Of a stretch of 39,146 nucleotides of DNA, positions 17,017-29,412 are shown in pieces. The notes under the pieces are model-generated. The model worked only from the letters and a program-made list of their open reading frames with translations, searched no databases and had not been told where the DNA came from. Source of the DNA: a bacterium (GTDB lineage Bacteria; Fidelibacterota; Marinisomatia; Marinisomatales; UBA1611). The stretch lies in assembly GCA_004321745.1 (NCBI GenBank), contig SGYO01000018.1, positions 1-39,146 of the forward strand, read 5' to 3'. A program made the position numbers and the translations under genes. The first letter of the stretch is position 1, and each line of letters starts with the position of its first letter.

Positions 17017-20011
17017 AATTTTTGAAAATGAAATTAAAACCCTTTTAAAGGGTGGGTCTGTTTCAAATTTTAGTTTAGATGCTTTGTTTGTTTTTCTATT
17101 TTATTTGTGTAAGTATGGTGGTCGTTTTTTAGTTTTAGGTGACAATGCTTTGGTTTCTGAGTGTATTAAAAGAAAGCGTTTTTTTTATGATGTTTTCTAT
17201 AGTTTTCCTGATGAAGAACAAGGTTTTTCTGTTCCCGGTTTTGAAACACAAAAAAACCTACATAGGTCTGAAGCTTTAATCAAGCTAACTGAGAACCAAC
17301 AGGGGGTTTGTTTTTCAACCAACTTGGTTTCTAACCAGTTGTTAATTAATAAAAAAACAAGTTTTAAAAAGACCACACTATCTACTGGGTTAAATAAAGA
17401 TAGAGATGTTTTTTGCAAGGAGCTTGCAGGTTTTGGTTATAAAAAGGTGGATTATGTTTACAACCATTGTGAATTCTCTTTGCGGGGTGATATTGTCGAT
17501 GTTTTTCCACAACACAAAAATAAACCAATAAGGGTGTTGTTTAACTTTGGAGAGGTAGAACAAATAAGTTTTTTTGATATAGACGGTCAAAGAAGTATTA
17601 AAAATTTAGAGTCCTTTTCTTTTTACGATTTATATGGGGGAACAAAAGAATCTGGGAAATCGATTTTTAATTTTTTTGATTGGGACCTTGTTTTAAAGGT
17701 GGACAAAAGAAACGAGGTTTATTCTTTAAACAAAAAAAATGTGAGGGTTGAGAGTTTTTTAATAAGTACAAGTAAAATTAAAGTCACTAAAAAACTGTTT
17801 TCGTTGTTACTAAAAAAACCAAACACAAAAGAGGTTGTGGTTTTTTACCAAAACCAAAAAAGAAAAAATAAAATAGTGTCCTTGGGTTATACACCTGTAC
17901 GCGGATATATAGAAAATGCTTTTAGTTTTAAAGAAATAGTTTTTGTGCCAGACCACAAAAAGAGAAACACAAACCAAATAAACCACAAACACAATAAAAA
18001 CAATAGCTTGTCTCAAGTAAAAACAGGTGATTTAATGGTTCATGTTTCTCATGGTGTTGGTAGGTTTGGTGGATTGGTGGTTCGTGGCCCCAGTGGTTAT
18101 GAAAAGGAGTATATAAAATTGGAATATAAAGAAGGAGGTGTTCTCTATGTTCCAATAAATAAATCAGATCTTATTCATAGGTATATAGGTGTCGGGGGAA
18201 AGTCTAAACTAAATAAACTTGGAGGAAAAGAGTGGTCTCGAGATGTTTCAAAAACAAAAAAAGAATTAGAGCTTGTTTCTGACGCTTTAGTTGATATCTA
18301 TCATTCAAGAAACAAACCAAGGGGTTTTCGCTATAAAGAGAGCGTTGATTTTGAAAAAGCAATCAAAGCGTCCTTTCCTTTTAAAGAAACAAAAGACCAG
18401 GAAAAAGCAATTGATGATGTTTTATCTGACCTTTCTAAAGAAGAACCTATGGATAGATTGCTTTGTGGAGATGTGGGTTTTGGTAAAACAGAGGTTGCGC
18501 TTAGAGCTATTGTTCGAGTGGTTTCTTTTTCAAAACAAGTTGCTTTGTTGTGTCCAACAACTGTTTTATCTGATCAACACTATATAACCGCAAAAGAAAG
18601 GCTCGAGCCACTTGGAATATCAGTTGCTCTATTATCAAGGTTTCAAACAAAGAAAGAACAATCTCGTGTTCTTGTGAAAATAATTGATGGTTCGGTTGGG
18701 TTGATTGTGGGAACCCACCGTTTATTGTCTGATGATGTTGTAATTCCTTTTTTAGGATTGTTAATCATTGATGAAGAGCACCGGTTTGGGGTAAAACACA
18801 AAGAAAAAATAAGAGCTTTAAAAACAAAAATGGATGTTTTGTCTATGTCTGCAACCCCCATACCTAGAACACTACAACAATCTTTACTAGGAATAAGAGA
18901 TATAAGTAGAATAGAAACACCACCAATTACAAGAAAACCAATTAACACACATGTTGAGTTCTTTTCTTGGAAAAGAATAAAGCAAATTATAGAAAAAGAA
19001 ATAATTAGAGGTGGTCAAACGTATTTTTTGCACAATAACGTTGAATCTATTGAATATTATGTAAGAAAAGTTCAAGAACTTTTTCCAAGTGAGCGCGTTG
19101 ATTTTATTCATGGACAACAAAATAGTAAAGACCTTGAACAAAATCTTCTTGATTTTTTTGATGGAAAAATTTCAATCTTAGTGTGTAGCACAATCATAGA
19201 ATCAGGTTTAGACGTATCTAATGCAAACTGTATGATAATAAACAACCCTCAAGACCTTGGGTTAAGCCAACTTTATCAAATTCGTGGTCGTGTTGGGCGA
19301 GGGTCTAGACAAGCAGATTGCCACCTCTTTATTCCCCAAAAAACAAAGCTAAGCGAAAAAGCATATAAAAGACTAAAAACCATTGAAAGGCATACATCTT
19401 TAGGCTCTGGTTACCACATTGCTGCAAACGACTTAGATATTAGAGGTGGTGGTGCTGTTTTTGGGTATAAGCAAAGTGGAGAGATATCAAGGGTTGGCCT
19501 TGAGCACTATAATAGCATTTTAAAAACCGCTGTTTCAAAAAAATTAAACAAGCCGACTGAACCTAAGGAGGTTGATATATCTTTCTTTGGAAAGTCTTTA
19601 ATCCCTATTTACTATGTTTTAGGAGAAACAGAGCGGTTTTCCTTTTATACAAAAATAAACAACGCTTCAACGCTAGAAAACATTAAAAATGTTGAAGAGG
19701 AATTAATAGATCGGTTTGGGGGGAAACCAAAGGAAACAACAAATTTTTTAAACTTAGCAAAACTACGCATATTATTTAAAAAGACCTTTGCTTTAAGTGT
19801 GTATATAAAAGAAACATCTGTTTCTATTGTTTTAGACAGTGAGGTGATTAGCGATAACTTTATAAATAGCGTTTTAATGTATAAAAACGATAATATAGAA
19901 AATCGAAAGTTTAAAGAGAACAAAGAAGGTTTTGTCGTTGACTTCTTTTTTTCTTTAGGTTTTGATTGGTATGAAAATATCAGTAATTCCATTAATTTAT
20001 TCAAACGGTAA
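17009..20011 (+). CDS. mfd: Transcription-repair coupling factor Mfd
   Basis: This 1000-residue DNA translocase displaces RNA polymerase stalled at lesions and recruits UvrA. The UvrB-like N-terminal region includes HCEFSLRGDIVDVFP (153-167). The CarD-like RNA polymerase-interaction domain is at about 336-395 (GDLMVHVSHGVGRFGG). The helicase core follows, with Walker A GDVGFGKT (487-494), DEEH (588-591), SATPIPRTL and motif VI QIRGRVGRG. A TRCF C-terminal domain ends the protein. It is about 150 residues shorter than E. coli Mfd (1148), and the shortfall lies between the UvrB-like part and the polymerase-interaction domain. The start is GTG within parS site 2. The first half of the coding strand is strongly T+G rich. 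Confidence 0.96.
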   Translation: MKQIFENEIKTLLKGGSVSNFSLDALFVFLFYLCKYGGRFLVLGDNALVSECIKRKRFFYDVFYSFPDEEQGFSVPGFETQKNLHRSEALIKLTENQQGVCFSTNLVSNQLLINKKTSFKKTTLSTGLNKDRDVFCKELAGFGYKKVDYVYNHCEFSLRGDIVDVFPQHKNKPIRVLFNFGEVEQISFFDIDGQRSIKNLESFSFYDLYGGTKESGKSIFNFFDWDLVLKVDKRNEVYSLNKKNVRVESFLISTSKIKVTKKLFSLLLKKPNTKEVVVFYQNQKRKNKIVSLGYTPVRGYIENAFSFKEIVFVPDHKKRNTNQINHKHNKNNSLSQVKTGDLMVHVSHGVGRFGGLVVRGPSGYEKEYIKLEYKEGGVLYVPINKSDLIHRYIGVGGKSKLNKLGGKEWSRDVSKTKKELELVSDALVDIYHSRNKPRGFRYKESVDFEKAIKASFPFKETKDQEKAIDDVLSDLSKEEPMDRLLCGDVGFGKTEVALRAIVRVVSFSKQVALLCPTTVLSDQHYITAKERLEPLGISVALLSRFQTKKEQSRVLVKIIDGSVGLIVGTHRLLSDDVVIPFLGLLIIDEEHRFGVKHKEKIRALKTKMDVLSMSATPIPRTLQQSLLGIRDISRIETPPITRKPINTHVEFFSWKRIKQIIEKEIIRGGQTYFLHNNVESIEYYVRKVQELFPSERVDFIHGQQNSKDLEQNLLDFFDGKISILVCSTIIESGLDVSNANCMIINNPQDLGLSQLYQIRGRVGRGSRQADCHLFIPQKTKLSEKAYKRLKTIERHTSLGSGYHIAANDLDIRGGGAVFGYKQSGEISRVGLEHYNSILKTAVSKKLNKPTEPKEVDISFFGKSLIPIYYVLGETERFSFYTKINNASTLENIKNVEEELIDRFGGKPKETTNFLNLAKLRILFKKTFALSVYIKETSVSIVLDSEVISDNFINSVLMYKNDNIENRKFKENKEGFVVDFFFSLGFDWYENISNSINLFKR

Positions 20012-20032
20012 TTACTAATAAATTTTTAAAAT

Positions 20033-20821
20033 ATGGTTTTTCTTTTTCTTTTTCTTGCTCTTTTCTTTTCGTGTACAAAAAACACTAAAGAGGTTGTTGA
20101 TATTTATGCCCGGGTTGGTGAAACAACATTAACAAAAAAAGAAGTGTTAGAAATGAAAAAAGAAGGCTTGGTCGAACAACACTCTATTAGACACCTTGTT
20201 GATTCTTGGGTGGAAAAGACTCTTTTTTATAATGAAGCTATTAATATTAATCTAGATAATGACAAAACTCTTTTAAATAAAAGAGATTTGTTTTATAAAA
20301 ATTTATTAATTAATTCTTTTTTAGAAATAAAAACAAAAAAAGAAATCAAAATATCAAGAAAAGAAGTTTCAGATTATTATAATAATAATAAAAAATCCTT
20401 TATAAGAAAACAGGATGAAATATTATTAAAACACTTTATACTACCAACAAAAAAAGAAGCTAACAAATTAAAGAGATTGTTAAAGTCTAACAAAAAAGGA
20501 GACCAATTAGAAGAATATGTTAAAAAATATAAACCTGAAACAAAAACTATAAAAAGGGGGCTTATTAATGAGGGTTTAATTGGTTTTGTTTTTGATGGGT
20601 CCTCTGGTGATGTTTTAGGTCCTAAAAAAATAGAATCTTCTTATCATGTTTTTAATATTTTAAGGAAAAACAACAAAGGAAGTTTTAAAGGTCTTGAAGT
20701 AGTTTATGACGAAATCTACCAGCGGCTTTTTAAAACCAAAGAAATGCAACTTTTAAATAATTTTTTAGACAGTCTTTATACAAGTGCTGATATATATATA
20801 TCCCCGGAGGTCGGTAAATGA
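20033..20821 (+). CDS. Lipoprotein related to PpiC/SurA peptidyl-prolyl isomerases
   Basis: The 262-residue protein starts with a hydrophobic segment ending in FFSC (C14), a plausible lipobox, so it is probably a periplasmic lipoprotein. The n-region lacks the usual basic residue, but an in-frame stop just upstream leaves no earlier start. The middle resembles the SurA N-terminal chaperone helices (VGETTLTKKEVLEM, LVDSWVEKTLFYNEA). The later part follows a parvulin outline (LLKHFILPTKKEANKL, GPKKIESSYHVFNIL) but without clear active-site residues. It may be a chaperone rather than an active isomerase. It lies 21 bp after mfd and overlaps the next gene by ATGA, so translation is coupled to the SurA-like protein. 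Confidence 0.7.
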   Translation: MVFLFLFLALFFSCTKNTKEVVDIYARVGETTLTKKEVLEMKKEGLVEQHSIRHLVDSWVEKTLFYNEAININLDNDKTLLNKRDLFYKNLLINSFLEIKTKKEIKISRKEVSDYYNNNKKSFIRKQDEILLKHFILPTKKEANKLKRLLKSNKKGDQLEEYVKKYKPETKTIKRGLINEGLIGFVFDGSSGDVLGPKKIESSYHVFNILRKNNKGSFKGLEVVYDEIYQRLFKTKEMQLLNNFLDSLYTSADIYISPEVGK

Positions 20822-22092
20822 AGTTTTTATTCTTTTTTTTATTTTTAACAGTGTTAAGAAGTCAACAACCCCCTCTCATCATAGATGGTGTTGCTGCTGT
20901 AGTTGAAGAAAATATTGTTCTAAAAAGCGATTTAAATCAAATGGTTAACATGATGGCTATACAAAGAGGTTTTAACCCAAGTGAAAATCTTGATCAATAT
21001 ATGAAATTAAAAGATATTGTTTTAGAGTCAATGGTTGATCAAAAAATTCTTCTTGAAAAAGCAAAAGAAGACACAACAATTGAATTTTCAGAAAACGAAG
21101 TAAACCAAGCGTTAGACCAACAAATTAACAATATATTAATGCAAGCGGGTGGTGAAAAAGAAGCTGAAAAAATGTTAGGTCAAAGTATTAAATCTTTTAG
21201 GGCTGAGTTTTGGTATGACATGAAGGATAAAATAATATCAGAAAAATATCAACAAAAACTGCTTTCAAAAATAAAAATATCAAAAAAAGAGGTTCTATCT
21301 TTTTTTAATATTTATAGTGATAGCCTTCCTTTGTTTCCAACGGAAGTAAAACTAAGGCACTTATTAATAAAACCAACACCAAGTGATAGTGCAAAAAAAG
21401 AAACTATAAAATTTTTAAAAACAATTAAAAAAAGAATTATTAATGGTGAGAGTTTTGAAGATTTGGCAAATAAATATTCTATGGATCCTGGTTCTAAAAA
21501 CAAAGGTGGTAATCTTGGTTGGGTAAAAAGAGGTTCACTTTTAAAAGAGTTTGAAGAACAAACTTTCACAATAAAAATAAACAGTATTAGCGAACCAGTA
21601 GAAACAGATGTCGGTTTTCATATATTAGAGGTTTTTGAAAGAAAAGGAGATAAAGCTCGTGTTAGACACATCCTTATCAGCCCACAAATAGAAAAAAGTG
21701 ACGAAGAAAGAGCTTTTAACTTTTCAAAAACAATAAGAGACTCATGTACAGATTTAACCTCTTTTAAAAAATTTGTTAAAAGATATTCTAAAGATTATCA
21801 AACTTCTAGTATTGGTGGAGACCTAGGTTGGATTATCCCAGATCAATACCCTATTAAAGAATTTGGATTGGCTTTAAATTATATAAAAAGGGGGGAGTGT
21901 AGTCCTCCAATTAATACTTCTTATGGTTTTCATTTACTGTGGTTGGAAAAGATTAAAACTGGCGGAAGAGCAAATGTTAAAGATCATTGGCCAAAAATTG
22001 AAGAAATGGCTTTAAATAATAAAAAAATGAATTGGTATAATGCTTGGATAAAAGAAGTTAAAAAAGAAAAATTTATAAAAATATCTGGTTAA
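20818..22092 (+). CDS. SurA-like periplasmic peptidyl-prolyl cis-trans isomerase
   Basis: The 424-residue protein has a signal peptide (about 1-15), a SurA-like N-terminal chaperone region (about 20-170: DGVAAVVEENIVLKSDL) and two parvulin domains. Parvulin 1 is at about 176-274 (LRHLLI, GGNLGWVKRG, VGFHILEV) and parvulin 2 at about 281-379 (VRHILI, GGDLGWI, YGFHLLWLE). Such proteins escort beta-barrel proteins across the periplasm to the BAM complex. Its start codon overlaps the stop of the preceding lipoprotein gene, suggesting the pair works together. The stop lies just before the DnaA-box cluster. The gene could be called surA, but orthology was not tested. Confidence 0.88.
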   Translation: MKFLFFFLFLTVLRSQQPPLIIDGVAAVVEENIVLKSDLNQMVNMMAIQRGFNPSENLDQYMKLKDIVLESMVDQKILLEKAKEDTTIEFSENEVNQALDQQINNILMQAGGEKEAEKMLGQSIKSFRAEFWYDMKDKIISEKYQQKLLSKIKISKKEVLSFFNIYSDSLPLFPTEVKLRHLLIKPTPSDSAKKETIKFLKTIKKRIINGESFEDLANKYSMDPGSKNKGGNLGWVKRGSLLKEFEEQTFTIKINSISEPVETDVGFHILEVFERKGDKARVRHILISPQIEKSDEERAFNFSKTIRDSCTDLTSFKKFVKRYSKDYQTSSIGGDLGWIIPDQYPIKEFGLALNYIKRGECSPPINTSYGFHLLWLEKIKTGGRANVKDHWPKIEEMALNNKKMNWYNAWIKEVKKEKFIKISG

Positions 22093-22429
22093 GATATCCA
22101 CAATGTTATCCACATAAACATTTATATATGTGAATAATTAAAATATTTAATTAAAAATCTCTATTTTATACATTTTTTTTATTTTATACACATTTTATTA
22201 CTTTATGTTTTTCTTTAAGTGTTTTTATTATTTATCTATGAACATTGTTTTTTTTTAGGAAAAAATATTTTTATCCACAAATACACTTATATAAATAATA
22301 ATAAGACTGTCTTCACAGATTAAAGAATAAGATAATATCTTTTAAAAATCTGTCTTTTTTGGTATTTTAAATAGTTGAATTAATATATTCTTAATTCATT
22401 AAATAATATTAATAAAAGTACTGGGTTTT
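22093..22429. other. oriC: Candidate replication origin oriC: DnaA-box cluster in AT-rich gap before dnaN
   Basis: This 337-bp gap contains no gene. It holds four perfect TTATNCACA boxes: TTATCCACA at 22106-22114 (+), TTATTCACA on the minus strand at 22129-22137, TTATACACA at 22184-22192 (+) and TTATCCACA at 22271-22279 (+). A near match, ATATCCACA, is at 22094-22102. The DNA between and after the boxes is nearly all A and T (for example 22138-22185), suitable for duplex unwinding. A 6-bp stem (ATATCT/AGATAT, 22081-22097) sits at the edge. Placement beside dnaN, recF and gyrBA, with parS sites 5-7 kb away, agrees with an origin. The dnaN promoter must also lie here, but I could not pick one confidently. 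Confidence 0.8.
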
Positions 22430-23536
22430 ATGAAATTTTCCACATCCAAAAGTGAACTACAACAAGCACTTCAAAAACTATCAAAAGCTACACCAACTAG
22501 ATCTACGTTACCTATTTTAAGTTGTGTTTTAATAACAGCAACAAATGAAAAAACTTCCCTTAGAACTACAGATTTAGAATTGACAATTGACTTAGAAATA
22601 TCTGTTAGTATTGAAGAAGAAGGATCAGCCGCAATACCTTTAAAACAATTATATGATATTACAAATGAATTATCAGAAACAAGAATTACTATTGTTGCAG
22701 ATATAAAAAATAAGATTGAAATACGAACAAACTCAGGTTCATATGATTTAATGGGAAAGCAAAAAGAAGAATTTCCAGCTACACCAAAAATAGAAGAAAA
22801 AAATAAAATAAGTATACAAGGTTCTATTTTTAAAGAAATTATTAATTCTACCTTATTTGCAGTTAGTAGAGATGATTTAAAACCATCTTTAACTGGTGTG
22901 TTATTTAGGTTTAGTGATAGTGGTTTAACAGCCGTCGCCACAGATGGACACAGGTTAGTTAAAATAATAAAAGAAGATTATAAATCAAACTCTTTTAATG
23001 GAGATATTGTAGTACCTAAGAAGTTTTTATCATACTTATCTACTTTTTTATCCAATGATGATATTTTATTGTCAATTGGAGAAACTCATATGACAGCAAC
23101 AATTAAACAAGATACAATTATATCTAGAACAATCAATGAGGTTTTTCCAGATTATGAAAGTGTAATACCAACAGATAATGAAAAAATTTTAAAAACAGAT
23201 AAAAAAACTTTATTAGGTGCGATAAGACGAGTCTCTATTTTTTCAAACAAATCTACACACCAGGTTGCATTTAATATTTCTAAAGAGTCATTAATTGTTC
23301 ACACAGAGGACCCAGAGTCTAGCTCTAGAGCAAAAGAAGAAATAATTGGTGAGTATGAGGGTGATGATCTCATTATTGGATATAATGGTGAATATTTAAA
23401 AGATGTAATTAGTCATATTTCCGGTGAAAATGTTATCATAAGATTAAACACACCTATAAGTGCCACATTATTCACAGGTGAAAAGGAAGAATATACAAAA
23501 ACAATGTTGTTAATGCCTGTTCGTCTAAATAGTTGA
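22430..23536 (+). CDS. dnaN: DNA polymerase III beta subunit (sliding clamp)
   Basis: At 368 residues this is a full-length beta clamp. It starts MKFSTSKSELQQALQKLSKA and has the LPILSCVLI, VATDGHRLV and EYLKDVI motifs and the C-terminal LLMPVRL, where the clamp's partner-binding pocket closes. It forms a ring dimer that tethers polymerase to DNA and also serves mismatch repair and RIDA control of DnaA. It is the first gene right of the candidate oriC and is followed by recF after 9 bp. The ribosome site is weak. Confidence 0.97.
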   Translation: MKFSTSKSELQQALQKLSKATPTRSTLPILSCVLITATNEKTSLRTTDLELTIDLEISVSIEEEGSAAIPLKQLYDITNELSETRITIVADIKNKIEIRTNSGSYDLMGKQKEEFPATPKIEEKNKISIQGSIFKEIINSTLFAVSRDDLKPSLTGVLFRFSDSGLTAVATDGHRLVKIIKEDYKSNSFNGDIVVPKKFLSYLSTFLSNDDILLSIGETHMTATIKQDTIISRTINEVFPDYESVIPTDNEKILKTDKKTLLGAIRRVSIFSNKSTHQVAFNISKESLIVHTEDPESSSRAKEEIIGEYEGDDLIIGYNGEYLKDVISHISGENVIIRLNTPISATLFTGEKEEYTKTMLLMPVRLNS

Positions 23537-23545
23537 AAAAAATAA

Positions 23546-24647
23546 ATGGAAATCAACAATCTTGAGATGATTTCTTTCAGAAACCATAGAAAAATTAATA
23601 TTGATTTTGATCCAGGTTTAACAATTATATGGGGAGAAAATGGCTCCGGAAAAACATCAATTTTAGAAGCTATACACAGTTTGTCTTATGGAAAAAGTTT
23701 TAGAACCAATAATAAAAAAGATTTAATTAAAAAAGGTTCTGATTTTTTCTTTATAAAAGGTTCTTTTAAAAAAACAGAAAACTTTAAAAACACAGTTTCT
23801 CTATCCCAAGATATAAAAGGAAATAAAAAAATACAAATAGATAATAAAATCATAAAAAAAAGAAAAGATCTTTTTGGTCTAAATAATGTTGTTGTTTTTT
23901 CACCAGAAGAAGAAGGTATAACAAAAGGAACATCATTATTTAGAAGAAACTATTTTGATAGAATTTTTTCTATTTGCTCTTATGATTATTTAAACAGTCT
24001 TCTTTTATATAATAAAACAATTAAACAGAGAAACAGTGTTCTTAAAAACAATAACTCGTTATTTGATAAAGAGAAAGAATTAGAAATTTGGGATAAACCG
24101 TTTTGTATTAATGGTTTAAGTCTTTGGCAAAAAAGAGAGATGTTTATGAATTCTTTTATAAATCTTTTTTTAAAAACAGTTGAAGATTTTGATAAAGACT
24201 TACTCTTAAATGTTAAATATGATTTAAAAATAAAAACAAATAAAGATTTCTTAAAAAAAACAAAAGAAAACAGACATATAGATCTATTTAAAAAATATAC
24301 TTCTTTTGGTCCACATAAAGATGACGTTGTTTTTTTATGGAATAATCAAAAAATAAAAAACCACGGTTCGCAAGGTGAACACAAAATTTTTTTAGCACTT
24401 TTAAAAATTACTGAATATATATTTTTATCTAACGAAACAAAAAACACACCAATTTTTTTAATAGATGATATGTTTGCAAACCTAGATAAAGAAAGAAGTA
24501 AAAAGCTTTTAAGATTTATAGAAGAAATAAAAAACGATAATAAAGAAAAAAGCCAAACAATTATCACAACCACAAACATTATAAATATAAAAGAAAACGG
24601 TTTTTTTATGGAGTTTGATGATATAAAAAAACACCACCTAGTAAAAA

Positions 24648-24661
<14 letters not shown>
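23546..24661 (+). CDS. recF: DNA replication and repair protein RecF
   Basis: The 371-residue SMC-like ATPase has Walker A GENGSGKT (30-37), the early motif FRNHRK, an ABC-type signature SQGEHK and a Walker B FLIDDMFANLD. With RecO and RecR it loads RecA at single-strand gaps. It has the usual length, but the product is very rich in Lys, Asn, Phe and Ile, following the local AT content. Its 3' end overlaps the next gene by 14 bp, pointing to translational coupling. Confidence 0.95.
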
Positions 24662-26884
<2,223 letters not shown>

Positions 26885-26893
26885 GGATACAAA

Positions 26894-29410
26894 ATGGTCG
26901 ATATAAATAGAGACAACACATTACCTAGAGATATTGTAGATGAGATGCGAGAAAGCTATCTCAATTATTCCATGTCTGTAATCGTTTCACGAGCCCTTCC
27001 AGATGTAAGAGATGGGTTAAAGCCTGTTCATAGAAGGATTTTATATGGAATGAGTGAATTAGGCTCTTCTTGGAATAGACCATACAAAAAATCTGCAAGA
27101 ATTGTTGGTGATGTGTTGGGTAAATACCACCCACATGGTGATTCATCTGTATATGATGCTTTAGTTAGAATGGCTCAGTCATTTTCAATGCGATATGAGT
27201 TGGTGGATGGGCAAGGAAATTTTGGCTCTGTTGATGGCGACAACGCTGCTGCTATGCGTTATACAGAATCTAGAATGGCAAGGCTTTCTAGTGAAATGTT
27301 AAAAGATTTAGATAAAGAAACTGTTGATTGGACTGTTAATTTTGATGAAACACTTAAAGAACCAACAGTTTTACCAACAACAGTTCCAACGCTGCTTATT
27401 AACGGGTCTGAAGGAATTGCTGTTGGTATGGCAACAAAAATACCACCACACAACTTAACAGAGATTGTTAATGGCTTGGTTGCCATGATTGAAGACCCTG
27501 AGATTGCAACTGAGGGTATAATGGAGCACATTAAAGGACCCGATTTTCCAACAGCTGGTTTAATTATGGGTGTTGATGGATTGAGTGATGCTTACAATAC
27601 TGGCCGTGGTAAAATAAAAATAAGAGCGCGCGCACATATTGAATCTGCAAAAAACGGAAAAGATAGTGTTGTTATAACAGAACTACCATATCAGTGTAAC
27701 AAAGCAAGTTTAGTGGAAAAAATTGCAGACCTTGTAAGAGATAAAAAAATAGTTGGCATTACTGACCTTAGGGATGAGTCAGACAAAGATGGCATTAGGG
27801 TTGTGGTTGAAACTAAAAGAGACGCTGTCCCTGAAGTGATTTTAAATCAATTATATAAATTCACACAATTGCAAGACACTTTCGGTATAATTCTTCTTGC
27901 TCTCGTAAACGGTGTTCCCAAAATAATGCCATTAAAAACGGTTTTAAACCACTTTATCGATTTCAGGCACGATGTTGTCGTAAAAAGAACGCAGTTCGAA
28001 TTAAACCAAGCAGAGGCTAGAGCACACATATTAGAGGGTTTAAAAATAGCTTTAGACAATATTGATGCTGTTATAGAGTTAATAAAAGCAAGTAAGAACC
28101 CAGAGGCAGCCAAAGAAGGCTTGATGAACAGCTTTAATTTGTCTGAAAAACAAGCTCAGGCTATTCTTGAAATGAGACTCCAAAGATTAACGGGTTTAGA
28201 GGTTGATAAAATATTAGAAGAATACAAGGAATTGATAAAGCTAATTGCCCATTTAAAAAGTATTCTTGAAAATAAAAACCAACGCATGGATATAATTAAA
28301 AGTGAGCTTCTAGAAGTTAGAGAAAATTACGGGGATGAGAGAAGAACGGAGATCATACCTGTTGTTGCAGATTTCTCTATGGAAGATATGATTGCAGAAG
28401 AAGAGGTTGTTATCACTATTACTCACCAAGGTTATATAAAAAGAACAGCTTTAAACACATATAAAACACAGAGACGTGGAGGAAGAGGTGTTCAAGGAGC
28501 TGGCAGTAAAGAGGAGGATTTTGTAGAACACCTTTTTATAGCGAATACGCATAATTATATGTTGTTTTTTACTGATCGAGGAAAGTGTTTTTGGTTAAAG
28601 GTTTACGATATTCCTCAAGGTGGAAGAGCAACCAGGGGTCGAGCCATTGTTAATCTTATTGGTTGTGATCCAACAGAAAGAGTAGAGGCTTTTGTAAGTG
28701 TGAGTGAATTTAAAGATGACCATTTTATAGTCATGGCAACTAAAAAAGGTGTTGTTAAAAAGACGGTTCTTTCTGCGTATGGTAAGCCAAGAAAAGGCGG
28801 TATTTATGCTATAGAAATCCGTGAAGACGATCAATTAATCGAGGCGCGGATTACTAATGGAGAGCACGATATTTTACTTGGAACCCACGAAGGTAAGTCT
28901 ATTCGTTTTTCAGAAACGGGGGTAAGGCCAAGTGGTAGAAAAACAATGGGTGTTCGTGGGATTAAACTGAGCTCTGAAGATGATTATGTTGTTGGTATGT
29001 TGGTCGTTAAAAGAGAGGGTACAATTCTTGTTGCAACAGAAAAAGGGTATGGAAAAAGAACAGATGTCATTCAGTATCGTACTCAAACTCGTGGAGGCAA
29101 AGGTGTTCTTACTATGAGGTGTACAGACAAAACTGGAAAGATGGTTAAAATAATGGAGGTTGTTGATTCTGATGACTTGATTGTAATCACTGATGCTGGT
29201 GTTTTAATGCGCCAACCCGTGGGTGCAATAAGAACCATTGGTCGTGTTACACAAGGGGTTCGCTTAGTTAAGTTAGATGACGGCAGCATAATTTCATCAA
29301 TAACAAGGGTAATGCAAGAAGCAGAAAAAGCAGAAGAAACAGATAAAGATGAAAAAGATGCACAAATTGAAATAGACCTCGGGGAAAGTGATAATAAAAC
29401 CGAAGAATAA
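26894..29410 (+). CDS. gyrA: DNA gyrase subunit A
   Basis: The 838-residue breakage-reunion subunit has the catalytic tyrosine Y123 in AAMRYTESR. The GyrA box QRRGGRG (526-532) that marks gyrase rather than topoisomerase IV is present, followed by six beta-pinwheel blades and an acidic tail rich in Asp/Glu. In the quinolone region the residues matching E. coli S83 and D87 are S84 and D88, the sensitive type. AAGGA about 7 bp upstream supports the ATG. It lies 9 bp after gyrB. yggS begins 2 bp after its stop. Confidence 0.97.
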   Translation: MVDINRDNTLPRDIVDEMRESYLNYSMSVIVSRALPDVRDGLKPVHRRILYGMSELGSSWNRPYKKSARIVGDVLGKYHPHGDSSVYDALVRMAQSFSMRYELVDGQGNFGSVDGDNAAAMRYTESRMARLSSEMLKDLDKETVDWTVNFDETLKEPTVLPTTVPTLLINGSEGIAVGMATKIPPHNLTEIVNGLVAMIEDPEIATEGIMEHIKGPDFPTAGLIMGVDGLSDAYNTGRGKIKIRARAHIESAKNGKDSVVITELPYQCNKASLVEKIADLVRDKKIVGITDLRDESDKDGIRVVVETKRDAVPEVILNQLYKFTQLQDTFGIILLALVNGVPKIMPLKTVLNHFIDFRHDVVVKRTQFELNQAEARAHILEGLKIALDNIDAVIELIKASKNPEAAKEGLMNSFNLSEKQAQAILEMRLQRLTGLEVDKILEEYKELIKLIAHLKSILENKNQRMDIIKSELLEVRENYGDERRTEIIPVVADFSMEDMIAEEEVVITITHQGYIKRTALNTYKTQRRGGRGVQGAGSKEEDFVEHLFIANTHNYMLFFTDRGKCFWLKVYDIPQGGRATRGRAIVNLIGCDPTERVEAFVSVSEFKDDHFIVMATKKGVVKKTVLSAYGKPRKGGIYAIEIREDDQLIEARITNGEHDILLGTHEGKSIRFSETGVRPSGRKTMGVRGIKLSSEDDYVVGMLVVKREGTILVATEKGYGKRTDVIQYRTQTRGGKGVLTMRCTDKTGKMVKIMEVVDSDDLIVITDAGVLMRQPVGAIRTIGRVTQGVRLVKLDDGSIISSITRVMQEAEKAEETDKDEKDAQIEIDLGESDNKTEE

Positions 29411-29412
29411 AA

